Origin: Bacilli bacterium
GTDB lineage: Bacteria > Bacillota_I > Bacilli_A > RF39 > UBA660
Length of the DNA: 64,000 nucleotides
Reading direction: 5' to 3'
Assembly (NCBI GenBank): GCA_017434825.1
Contig: JAFSGC010000009.1
Coordinates: 21,287-85,286 of the forward strand
Shown here: piece by piece, positions 45,101 to 52,185 of the stretch
How the letters are laid out: each line of letters opens with the position of its first letter
How positions within the stretch are numbered: position 1 is the first letter of the stretch
Notes under the pieces: generated by a model
Database searches by the model: none
Told to the model about the DNA's origin: nothing
The model's input: the letters and a program-made list of their open reading frames with translations, nothing else
Program-made: the position numbers and the translations under genes

Positions 45101-46481
45101 AATATTCGGTGAACAAAATGCATATCGTGCCGGAACAATTTCGACAGTTCAACTTAAAACTGCATTTGGTTATGTTCGTGGCTATTGTGAAGATAACAAT
45201 ATTATAATGAATAATTATGAAATAGAGAGAATTGCAATGGGATGTACTGGAGTAAAAAGAACTACAGGACAACACCCTGGAGGTATCATCGTTATACCTC
45301 AGTATATGAATGTATTTGATTTTACACCATATCAATACCCTGCGGATGAACCGGACAGTACATGGTATACAACTCATTTCGACTTCCACGCAATTCATGA
45401 TAACGTATTAAAACTAGATATACTAGGACACGATGATCCGACGATGCTTCGTTATTTAGGAGATACAACGGGAGTGGATGTAAAAACAATTCCGTTTGAT
45501 GACCATGCGATAATTAGCTTATTTACTTGTCCTGATGCGTTAAAAGTAACTAAAGATCAAATTTTATGTCCAACAGGAACTTTGGGTATACCGGAATTTG
45601 GTACAAACTTTGCAATAGGCATGTTACTTGAAATTAAACCAACTCATTTTGCGGACCTTGTAAAAATCGCTGGACTTTCTCATGGTACTAACGTATGGCA
45701 AGGAAACGTACGTGACTTAATTGTTAATAATGTAGCAACTTTTGATAGCGTACCAGGTTGTCGGGACGACATCATGACATCATTAATTAACTATGGTATT
45801 GAATCCTCAAGTGCCTTCAAAATATCCGAATTTGTAAGAAAAGGTAAAGCCAAAAAAGATCCTGCAGGATGGTTAGAGCATGCGAAATTAATGCGAGAAT
45901 ATGATGTTCCTGAATGGTATATTGAATGTTGTCGTAAGATTGAATACATGTTCCCAAAAGCCCATGCGTGTGCGTACGTAATGATGGCTTACCGTGTTGC
46001 TTGGTTTAAAGTTTATTATCCACTTTATTACTATTCAGCTTATTTCTCAATTCGTCGTAGTGACTTCGATATTGATGCAATGCTTGGAGGATATGATGGT
46101 ATTAAAGCAAGACTTCAAGAGATTAAAGAAAAACAATTTGATGTTACTGCCAAAGAAGAAGCTGTTGCAGATACCTTAGCAGTTGCTCTTGAAATGCATG
46201 CTCGTGGTTTTAAATTTAAAAACATTGATATCAAAAAGAGCGAAGCTAAGACATTCGTAATCGAAGAAGATGAAGGTGCATTAGTTATTCCTTTTATGGC
46301 GGTAGATGGCCTTGGAGAAAACTGTGCCTTTAAGATAGTCGAAGAAAGAGAGCAAAAAGAATTCTTCTGTATCGAAGATTTCGCTGCACGTGGTAAAGTT
46401 AATAAGACAACTGTAGATAAACTTCGCGAACTACATGTCTTTGATGGAATGCCAGAAAGTGCTCAATTAAGTTTATTTTAA
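42192..46481 (+). CDS. polC: DNA polymerase III PolC
   Basis: PolC is the main replicative polymerase of low-GC Gram-positives. The 1429-residue protein has an N-terminal OB region, a PHP domain (VELHAHTMMSMMDSVCDTKA, IAITDHSVLQSYPDL), an inserted DEDD proofreading exonuclease (YVVFDTETTGLNSGVDSLIE, LVAHNAEFDMGF), the catalytic domain (VGSRGSVGSSLVATMMGITE, PDIDLNFSGDNQ) with a CxxC...CxC zinc motif (VCPKCKKSVF, YTCECGT), and the family tail AQLSLF. dnaE and polC lie side by side and are probably co-transcribed. Confidence 0.98.
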   Translation: MNDELKRFFDSIKFTSEKFNDAEVKKVIYYSSLDKYEVIIISKSIVEKTEVDKLIEASKNKIKGEKACSVKMEYESFSDEEKKEYVETILEDFYKDKPSLGKLTLDISSDTITVKVNSKMAEAIVNRDFKNLNKLFEVYGVGTYNMETALNVEALQSVKEEIEKEKTVEVKKEESPMVIGVHKDGEVTKLNNIFGEAKNLIFECFIFDIESVEKKGKKGPIFIISIKVSDKTDSYLIKLVKFNEEENAFIMKKLKPGTWIRVGGNVEMDTFLKSPIISPRSIEIIPSREEKIVDEAPVKRVELHAHTMMSMMDSVCDTKALIKYAASLGHRGIAITDHSVLQSYPDLYNTVKDMNKGKEDHEKFKIIYGAEMNVVDDNMTIIYNPKENLDLLDQTYVVFDTETTGLNSGVDSLIEIGGVKYKNGEIIDRFDELIDPKRKLPTFITKLTHITDEMLEGKDNEENVTKRFLEFAKGSILVAHNAEFDMGFVSSVMDKYNLGKFDFTVIDTMNLARNMYPSWRNHKLSTLVANLEVDFNEDEHHRADYDSEGTAKCFHKMLLTLKNEKKATTEDLKNMVDKENIIKFARPFHMTILAQNAQGLKNLFKIVSLANTKYLLKGKEPKIPRQDIIDNREGLLFGSGCTFGEVFDKGLNTDDEGLANMMKFYDYIEVMPHSCATHLIGPDKKFGSVIEYNNYIEKLVEVAKRAGKMVCAVGDVHNLKKEDLIYRKVIVNQKTNGKLHYLNRKDIEVPNEYFRTTNEMLEEFDFLEEKEDIVINNPNKILDMVDELQIIKDKLYTPELENAAERTKNMVYTKAHEIYGEQLPELIETRLEQELNGIITGGFDVIYLIAQMLVKRSNEQGYFVGSRGSVGSSLVATMMGITEVNGLPPHYVCPKCKKSVFEVDGKRLAETYNSGYDMPDYTCECGTPMSKEGQDMPFATFLGFKAEKVPDIDLNFSGDNQASAHNHVKEIFGEQNAYRAGTISTVQLKTAFGYVRGYCEDNNIIMNNYEIERIAMGCTGVKRTTGQHPGGIIVIPQYMNVFDFTPYQYPADEPDSTWYTTHFDFHAIHDNVLKLDILGHDDPTMLRYLGDTTGVDVKTIPFDDHAIISLFTCPDALKVTKDQILCPTGTLGIPEFGTNFAIGMLLEIKPTHFADLVKIAGLSHGTNVWQGNVRDLIVNNVATFDSVPGCRDDIMTSLINYGIESSSAFKISEFVRKGKAKKDPAGWLEHAKLMREYDVPEWYIECCRKIEYMFPKAHACAYVMMAYRVAWFKVYYPLYYYSAYFSIRRSDFDIDAMLGGYDGIKARLQEIKEKQFDVTAKEEAVADTLAVALEMHARGFKFKNIDIKKSEAKTFVIEEDEGALVIPFMAVDGLGENCAFKIVEEREQKEFFCIEDFAARGKVNKTTVDKLRELHVFDGMPESAQLSLF

Positions 46482-46511
46482 GAATATTCACTTGTTGAAT
46501 ATTCTTTTTTT
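46480..46511 (+). terminator. polC terminator
   Basis: AAGAATATTCA pairs with TGAATATTCTT around CTTGT, then a T-run. It starts at the polC stop codon. Confidence 0.85.
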
Positions 46512-46578
46512 ATGAAACTATATAGGAAGAAAAACAAAATTATGTTAAAATAGTCCTGTAAGAAAGAAGTTGGATGTA

Positions 46579-47097
46579 GTGGAAAAATTTATACCAGATA
46601 TTTATCAAAAAAGTATCTATGATATTAATTATAAAAAATTAAAGAAAAGAAAGATTAAATGTATTTGTTTTGACTTAGATAATACATTGGTTCCTTATAC
46701 TGAAGGAGTACCTACGAGTGATGTTAAAGAATTATTTCATTTGTTATCTGCAGATTTTAAGGTAATTATTTTATCGAACTCAGGAAAGAAAAGATTAACC
46801 CCATTTAAGGAAATCTTAAATGTAGATGTTGCTTTCTCATCTCGTAAACCGTGTAAGAAAAAATACCTTAAGATTATGAAAACTTATGGTTTTAAACCTG
46901 AAGAAATTGCTTGCGTTGGAGACCAAATAATGACTGATATTTTTGGTGCTAACAGAAATGGTTGCATCAGTATACTAGTTAACCCTATGGGATCTAAAGA
47001 ACCGTTTACTACACGATTTAATCGTATTTGGGAAGGGATTATTTTAAAACATTTAGAAAAGAAAAATATTTTAGTTAAGGGAAAATATTATGAGTAA
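46579..47097 (+). CDS. yqeG: YqeG family HAD IIIA-type phosphatase
   Basis: The 172-residue protein has the HAD motifs ICFDLDNTLVPYTEG (nucleophile Asp), VIILSNSGKKR and CVGDQIMTDIFGANRNGC. YqeG phosphatases lie beside the YqeH GTPase in Bacilli; the substrate is uncertain. I favour GTG at 46579 over the in-frame TTG at 46570, which has its purine-rich site directly against it. An extended -10 (TGTTAAAAT, 46543-46551) lies upstream. It overlaps yqeH by 8 bases. Confidence 0.88.
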   Translation: MEKFIPDIYQKSIYDINYKKLKKRKIKCICFDLDNTLVPYTEGVPTSDVKELFHLLSADFKVIILSNSGKKRLTPFKEILNVDVAFSSRKPCKKKYLKIMKTYGFKPEEIACVGDQIMTDIFGANRNGCISILVNPMGSKEPFTTRFNRIWEGIILKHLEKKNILVKGKYYE

Positions 47098-48001
47098 ATG
47101 TAAGGGGTGTGGAATTACATTACAAAGTTTAGACTCTAGTAAAGTTGGATATACTCCAAAAGAGGGAAGCAAACTTTGTGAACGTTGTTTTAAAATAACT
47201 AATTATAATTATCACGAAAAAGAAAGTAAGACCATTGATAATAATCAAATTATTAAAGGGATTAATCATAAGAAGTGTGCAACGATGTTTTTATGTGATA
47301 TTTTAAATCTTAATAGTAATATGATGGAAATCTATGATGTTATTAATGAACCTAAAGTACTTGTGATAACAAAAAGTGATATGATTCCTAAGAATATTAA
47401 ATTAGAAACATTAGAAAAAAATATTAAAAGAATATATAATGTAGAAAATTTGCTTTTTGTATCTAGTTTAAATGGTTATGGTAAAAGAACTGTTTGGGAT
47501 TACTTAGATAAATTTGGGAAAGTATTATTCGCAGGTCCTACCAGTAGTGGTAAAAGTAGTCTAATAAACTATCTATTTGATACTGATTTAACTGTATCTA
47601 ATTATAAAAATACAACTCAAGAATTTATTTCTTTAAAAGTTGGTGGGTATGAAGTAATTGATGCTCCGGGATTTAATGAAGATTACCTAAATGATAATGT
47701 TAAACAAAAAGGTTATATTAATCCAAAGACAGTTATTGTAAAAAAAGGATATTCTTTATCTATAGGAAATGTAGAAATTTATGCAAACAAAGATTTAAAT
47801 GTAACATTATTCTTTCCTAAAAACATCTTACCAATTACAAGAAAAGTAAAGAAAACGTTTGAAACAAAAGTAGATTTGCAAAACCAAAGTGATTTAGTTA
47901 TTAGTAATTTAGGGTTTATATATTTTAAAGATTCAACCACATTACATATATCTAATAGTGGTTATATTGATGTAAGAGAAAGTATCGTTGGTGTCAAATG
48001 A
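47090..48001 (+). CDS. yqeH: Ribosome-assembly GTPase YqeH
   Basis: YqeH is a circularly permuted GTPase needed for 30S ribosome assembly. The 303-residue protein starts with a zinc finger (CKGCGITLQ ... KLCERCFK). The GTPase motifs appear in permuted order: G4 (VITKSDMIP), G5 (FVSSLNGYG), G1 (AGPTSSGKSSLIN) and G3 (VIDAPGF). The C-terminal part is about 60 residues shorter than in Bacillus YqeH. It overlaps yqeG and mutL, so all three form one operon. Confidence 0.93.
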   Translation: MSKCKGCGITLQSLDSSKVGYTPKEGSKLCERCFKITNYNYHEKESKTIDNNQIIKGINHKKCATMFLCDILNLNSNMMEIYDVINEPKVLVITKSDMIPKNIKLETLEKNIKRIYNVENLLFVSSLNGYGKRTVWDYLDKFGKVLFAGPTSSGKSSLINYLFDTDLTVSNYKNTTQEFISLKVGGYEVIDAPGFNEDYLNDNVKQKGYINPKTVIVKKGYSLSIGNVEIYANKDLNVTLFFPKNILPITRKVKKTFETKVDLQNQSDLVISNLGFIYFKDSTTLHISNSGYIDVRESIVGVK

Positions 48002-49719
48002 GTAAAATTAAAGTAATGAATGAAATACTTGCCAATAAAATTGCTGCTGGTGAGGTAATAGAAAAAATCGCTTCAGTTGTTAAAGAACTTGTAGAAAACT
48101 CAATTGATGCTGGAAGTACAAATATTAAAGTTAATCTACTTGGGTCTGGAATTAAATCGATTGAAGTAGTAGATGATGGGGCAGGAATGGATAGAGAAGA
48201 TGCAAAAACTGCATTTTTAAGACATGCTACCTCAAAGATATATAAAGAAGACGATTTATATTTTATTGATACTTTAGGATTCCGTGGTGAAGCGCTAGCT
48301 TCGATTGCTTCGGTATCTGAAGTTAAAATGTCCACATGTAATGGAGTAGAATCAACATACATTGAAATCAAAGGTGGACATATTGTAGAGGTTAAACCTT
48401 GTCCTGAAAGGAAAGGGACCTCTATTGCAGTTACTAATATTTTTTATAATACACCTGCTAGATTAAAGTATTTAAAAAGTGATGCAACAGAATTAGCTAA
48501 CTGCACATCGTTTATGGAGCGTTTAGCGTTATCTAGACCTGATATAGGATTTACTTTAACCAATAATGGCAAAGTAATTGTTAAGACTAGTGGTTCTAAT
48601 AATTTACATAAAACTATTCATGAAATATTTGGTATGGAAGTATCGAGTAATATGCTTGAATTTAAAAATGGAAATAATGATTTTGAAATATCTGGATATG
48701 CATGTAAGCCTCATATATTAAAATCTAATCGTAATCAAATGATTACGTTAATTAATGGTAGAGTAGTAAGAAATAATGAAATAAATAATGCGATTAATGA
48801 TGCGTATTATACATATAAACCAGATGGTAAATATCCAGTTGTAATATTAAATATTGAAACAGATCCAACGATAGTAGATGTGAATATTCATCCGACTAAA
48901 CAAGATGTTAAAATATCTAAGATAAATGAATTATGCACTTTAATTACTGATGCAATAAAGAAGGCTTTATATAATAACTTGTTAATTATTAAACCTTTGG
49001 AAGAGACTTTGGAAAAGGAAGAAGAAATTGAAGTTCCGTTCGAAGAAGAAGTAGATATTAAACCTGAGGTTAAACAAGAACAAGTATTTATGGATTTTAA
49101 AACTGAAGAAGTTATCCATAATGAAGAAATTAAAAGTTTGGTATTATATCCTGTAGGACTAGCTCATGGAACTTATATTATTGCAGAAAATGAAGATGGA
49201 ATGTATATAATTGATCAGCATGCTGCATATGAAAGAATCAACTATGAACGTTATATGAAGCGTTTGGCAGAAAAAGAAGTTTCAAAAATGAGTATGTTAA
49301 TTCCGGTTACAATTGAATTTAGTCCAAGTGAATTTTTAGATTTAATGCAAAAGAAAGATATCTTAGAATCACTAAATATTGATATTGAAGAATTTGGTAT
49401 TAATACAATAGTAGTTAAATCGCATCCAACTTGGTTAAAAGAAGGATACGAAGAAGAAAGTATACGTAAGATTATTGACTTAGTATTACTATTAGATAAT
49501 AAGTTTGATCGAGTTAAATTCGAAGAAAAAATTGCTATTACTTTAGCTTGTAAGATGAGTATTAAGGCTAATATGCATATATCTCATGAAGAAATGGAAT
49601 ACATTTTAAATGAACTTGTTAAATGCGATAATCCATATAATTGTCCTCATGGAAGACCTACGATTATTAAATTTACAATTTATGATTTAGAAAAAATGTT
49701 TAAAAGAGTAATGGACTAG
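47998..49719 (+). CDS. mutL: DNA mismatch repair protein MutL
   Basis: MutL couples mismatch detection by MutS to strand cutting. The 573-residue protein has the GHKL ATPase motifs (AGEVIEKIASVVKELVENSI, DAGSTNIKV, GFRGEALASIASV) and a C-terminal domain with the endonuclease motif DQHAAYERINYE and CPHGRPTI. It should therefore nick DNA itself, as in Bacillus. It overlaps yqeH by four bases (ATGA). mutS is not in the window. Confidence 0.95.
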   Translation: MSKIKVMNEILANKIAAGEVIEKIASVVKELVENSIDAGSTNIKVNLLGSGIKSIEVVDDGAGMDREDAKTAFLRHATSKIYKEDDLYFIDTLGFRGEALASIASVSEVKMSTCNGVESTYIEIKGGHIVEVKPCPERKGTSIAVTNIFYNTPARLKYLKSDATELANCTSFMERLALSRPDIGFTLTNNGKVIVKTSGSNNLHKTIHEIFGMEVSSNMLEFKNGNNDFEISGYACKPHILKSNRNQMITLINGRVVRNNEINNAINDAYYTYKPDGKYPVVILNIETDPTIVDVNIHPTKQDVKISKINELCTLITDAIKKALYNNLLIIKPLEETLEKEEEIEVPFEEEVDIKPEVKQEQVFMDFKTEEVIHNEEIKSLVLYPVGLAHGTYIIAENEDGMYIIDQHAAYERINYERYMKRLAEKEVSKMSMLIPVTIEFSPSEFLDLMQKKDILESLNIDIEEFGINTIVVKSHPTWLKEGYEEESIRKIIDLVLLLDNKFDRVKFEEKIAITLACKMSIKANMHISHEEMEYILNELVKCDNPYNCPHGRPTIIKFTIYDLEKMFKRVMD

Positions 49720-49736
49720 AGTATTTGCTCATATTT

Positions 49737-49756
49737 TGATATAATTGTTATGGAGG
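49737..49756 (+). promoter_or_regulatory. yceD-rpmF promoter and ribosome binding site
   Basis: An extended -10 TGATATAAT (49737-49745) is followed by GGAGG (49752-49756), four bases before the yceD ATG. No clear -35 is seen. Confidence 0.6.
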
Positions 49757-49760
49757 TATT

Positions 49761-50225
49761 ATGAAAATTAATTTAAGTGAACTTAGTTATAAAGATAAAA
49801 TTGAGATTAATGATAAATTTAGTTTTTCTGAAGAATACTTAGGGACATCTAATATTCAAAAACTTGAAAATGTCCTAGTAGAGGGATTTTTATATCAAAA
49901 TGATTTAAATGAATATAAAACTCGTCTTAATGTAAGCGGGCAAATGATCCTTTTAGATAGTGTTACTTTAGAAGAAATACCTTATGAATTTGACTTTATT
50001 CTTGACGATATTATCGATGAAAGGTGCATAAATGAGCAAAATGTGCTTGATATTATGGAACTTTTGTGGGAAAATATTGTACTAGAGGTTCCAATTAGGT
50101 ATACCAAAAGTGATGCTGAAGATTTAAAAGGTGATAATTGGAAAGTATTAAATGAAACATCAGAGGAGAAAGAAATTGATCCTCGAATGGCAAAATTATA
50201 TGATTATTATAAAGGTGGTGAATAA
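49761..50225 (+). CDS. yceD: YceD family (DUF177) protein
   Basis: The 154-residue protein fits DUF177: an N-terminal region followed by a core with [24 protein letters not shown] and the conserved end [14 protein letters not shown]. It lies 2 bases before rpmF, the position it has in most bacteria. YceD homologues affect 23S rRNA levels in plants and bacteria. The canonical Cys pair of many members is absent here. Confidence 0.85.
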   Translation: MKINLSELSYKDKIEINDKFSFSEEYLGTSNIQKLENVLVEGFLYQNDLNEYKTRLNVSGQMILLDSVTLEEIPYEFDFILDDIIDERCINEQNVLDIMELLWENIVLEVPIRYTKSDAEDLKGDNWKVLNETSEEKEIDPRMAKLYDYYKGGE

Positions 50226-50227
50226 AA

Positions 50228-50419
50228 ATGGCAGTTCCTTTTAGAAGAACAAGTAAAACTAAAAAAAGAATGAGAAGAACTCATTTAAAGAAAGAAGTTG
50301 GAGCATTAACAACTTGCCCAAAATGTGGTGCAACAATTCGTCCTCATAGAGCTTGCAAAAAATGTGGTTTCTATGCTGGTAAAGAAGTTATTTCAACAGC
50401 AGAAAAAGAAGAAAACTAA
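50228..50419 (+). CDS. rpmF: 50S ribosomal protein L32
   Basis: The 63-residue ribosomal protein starts [20 protein letters not shown] and has a complete zinc finger ([20 protein letters not shown]). AAGGTGGTG upstream is its ribosome binding site. It ends the yceD-rpmF operon. Confidence 0.97.
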   Translation: MAVPFRRTSKTKKRMRRTHLKKEVGALTTCPKCGATIRPHRACKKCGFYAGKEVISTAEKEEN

Positions 50420-50425
50420 TATAAG

Positions 50426-50480
50426 CTGTAAAGCTTTACAGAATAACAGGAAAAAAGTAAATATTTATTTACTTTTTTTT
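50426..50480 (+). terminator. Palindrome and terminator after rpmF
   Basis: A perfect 16-bp palindrome (CTGTAAAGCTTTACAG, 50426-50441) is followed by a separate terminator: AAAAAAGTAAAT (50451-50462) with ATTTACTTTTTT (from 50467) and a longer T-run. Confidence 0.8.
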
Positions 50481-50497
50481 TGCTTTATAGTAATATA

Positions 50498-50533
50498 TTG
50501 GTAGACAGTGGTACGCTGTGGTAGAAAGTGGGG
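50498..50533 (+). promoter_or_regulatory. MraZ operator: four direct repeats at 10-bp spacing
   Basis: TTGGTA, GTGGTA, GTGGTA and GTGGGG occur every 10 bp (50498, 50508, 50518, 50528), separated by four bases each. This is the form of MraZ-binding repeats ahead of division clusters. The last repeat is also the mraZ ribosome binding site (AGTGGGGG). A -10-like TATAGT lies just upstream, so bound MraZ would block transcription of the whole cluster. Confidence 0.85.
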
Positions 50534-50540
50534 GATGCAA

Positions 50541-50978
50541 ATGTTAATGGGCGAATTTCATCATAACATTGATGATAAGGGCCGTTTAGTCATTCCTGCG
50601 AATTACCGTGTAGAACTTGGAGAGTCATTTGTTATTACAAGAGGACTGGAAAAATGTCTATACGCTTATTCCTTAACTGAATGGAATAAACTCGTAGCTA
50701 AACTAAACGAACTTCCTTTTACAAAAAAAGATGCTCGAACATTTATAAGAACCTTCTTTTCTGGTGCGACTGTCTGTGAATTCGACAAAAATGGTCGGAT
50801 TAACATTACCTCCCCATTGGTTAGTTACGCCGGTTTAACAAAAGCATGTGTTATAATCGGCGTAAATGACCGACTTGAAATATGGGATGAGGAATTATTC
50901 AATAACCTAATGAATGAAAATGCTGATAATATGGAAGAAATTGCGGAGAGTTTATTTGCAAACAACATATCATTATAG
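50541..50978 (+). CDS. mraZ: Division/cell wall cluster regulator MraZ
   Basis: MraZ is a DNA-binding repressor of its own operon. The 145-residue protein holds two AbrB-like halves with the family motifs MGEFHHNIDDKGRLVIPANY and VCEFDKNGRINI. I start at the ATG at 50541, which has GTGGGGG six bases upstream and gives the conserved MLMGEF start; two earlier in-frame starts lie in the operator. It overlaps rsmH by 23 bases. Confidence 0.95.
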   Translation: MLMGEFHHNIDDKGRLVIPANYRVELGESFVITRGLEKCLYAYSLTEWNKLVAKLNELPFTKKDARTFIRTFFSGATVCEFDKNGRINITSPLVSYAGLTKACVIIGVNDRLEIWDEELFNNLMNENADNMEEIAESLFANNISL

Positions 50979-51888
50979 TGTTTTAAATAAAGAGGTTATT
51001 GAAAATTTAAATATAAAAGAGACTGGTAAATATGTCGATGCCACAGTTGGATATGCTGGTCATTCTAAGAAAATCTTAGAAAAGTGTAAAAAGGGATTTT
51101 TGTTCGCCTTCGATGAAGATGCAAACGCCGTAAGTTATTCAGAAGATACTTTGCATGGTATAAGTGATAACTTCAAAATTTTTAAGGAAAACTTTGTAAA
51201 CATGAAATCGGTTTTGAGTGATGTGGGTATCGATAAAGTCGATGGGATAGTCTTTGACTTAGGGTTTTCCTCACCGCAAATTGATGATGAACGCCGGGGG
51301 TTTTCGTTCATGGCGGATGGACCACTAGATATGCGGATGAATCAAGATGCTGACGTTTGTGCTAAGGATATTGTTAATGGCTATTCAGAAAATGATTTGG
51401 CACAAATATTCTTCGATTATGGTGAAGAAAAGTTATCAAAAGTAATTGCTAAAAAGATTGTTTCGGAAAGAAGCAAGAAAGAAATTGAAACCACTTTAGA
51501 ACTAGTTGAGGTTATCAAAGCTGCTGTGGGAGCAAATTACTTTTATAAACAACATCCTGAAAGAAAAATATTTCAAGCAATTAGAATTGAGTTAAATAAT
51601 GAATTAGATGTTCTAAAGGAAGTTCTTCCTGATGCAATTGATTTGCTTGAAGTAGGTGGAAGAATATGTGTAATTACATTCCATTCTTTAGAGGATAAAA
51701 TAGTAAAAAATATTTTTAGAAAATATAGTGAAGTGGATGATATGGTTAAAGGTCTTCCGGTAATACCAGATGAGTATAAACCGAAAATAAAACTTGTAAA
51801 CCGAAAACCAATCCTTGCAAGTGATGAAGAATTGAGAGAAAATAGTCGTAGTCACAGTGCAAAACTTAGAGTAATAGAAAGGATATAA
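50956..51888 (+). CDS. rsmH: 16S rRNA (cytosine(1402)-N4)-methyltransferase RsmH
   Basis: RsmH (MraW) methylates C1402 in the ribosomal P site. The start is TTG at 50956: it gives the family beginning with YHYSVLNKEVIENL and has GGAGAG five bases before it. The resulting 310 residues are of normal length. Motifs include YVDATVGYAGHSKKIL, FDLGFSSPQIDDERRGFSF, HPERKIFQAIRIELNNELDV and ITFHSLEDKIVKN. The ATG upstream in frame has no binding site and would add 14 residues. Confidence 0.95.
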   Translation: MQTTYHYSVLNKEVIENLNIKETGKYVDATVGYAGHSKKILEKCKKGFLFAFDEDANAVSYSEDTLHGISDNFKIFKENFVNMKSVLSDVGIDKVDGIVFDLGFSSPQIDDERRGFSFMADGPLDMRMNQDADVCAKDIVNGYSENDLAQIFFDYGEEKLSKVIAKKIVSERSKKEIETTLELVEVIKAAVGANYFYKQHPERKIFQAIRIELNNELDVLKEVLPDAIDLLEVGGRICVITFHSLEDKIVKNIFRKYSEVDDMVKGLPVIPDEYKPKIKLVNRKPILASDEELRENSRSHSAKLRVIERI

Positions 51889-51889
51889 G

Positions 51890-52183
51890 ATGGCTAGGAA
51901 TAAAGGTAAAAAATTAAAATTATTAAAGGGTGAAAAAATAATGTATGGCGTTATTGTCCTTTTAATTGCCTTGATTCCAATTTTAAATGTTTACACTTCT
52001 GCGATTGTTACAAGAACTAACATTGCTGTAGAAGAATTAAAAAATAACATCGAAAATCAAAAAGAAGAAAATGAAAGCTTATCAATGCAAATTGATGAAT
52101 TGGCATCTTTAGAAAACATTCAAGCAATTGCTAAAGAATATGGGCTTTCATACAATAATACAAACATCTTACAAATCAAATAA
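51890..52183 (+). CDS. ftsL: Cell division protein FtsL-like
   Basis: The 97-residue protein has a basic N-terminus, one membrane segment (about residues 19-38) and a coiled coil (ELKNNIENQKEENESLSMQI), the layout of FtsL/DivIC. FtsL links the division PBP to the septum machinery. It lies between rsmH and the division PBP, as in other dcw clusters, with one-base and two-base gaps. Confidence 0.85.
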   Translation: MARNKGKKLKLLKGEKIMYGVIVLLIALIPILNVYTSAIVTRTNIAVEELKNNIENQKEENESLSMQIDELASLENIQAIAKEYGLSYNNTNILQIK

Positions 52184-52185
52184 TT

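Noticed and set aside
45078..45398. 106-codon open frame on the minus strand inside polC
   Set aside because: It lies wholly within conserved PolC catalytic sequence, has no ribosome binding site, and its product is a Cys/Ser/Ile-rich string typical of an antisense shadow.
45994..46179. 61-codon plus-strand frame inside polC in another frame
   Set aside because: It lies within conserved PolC coding sequence with no ribosome binding site.
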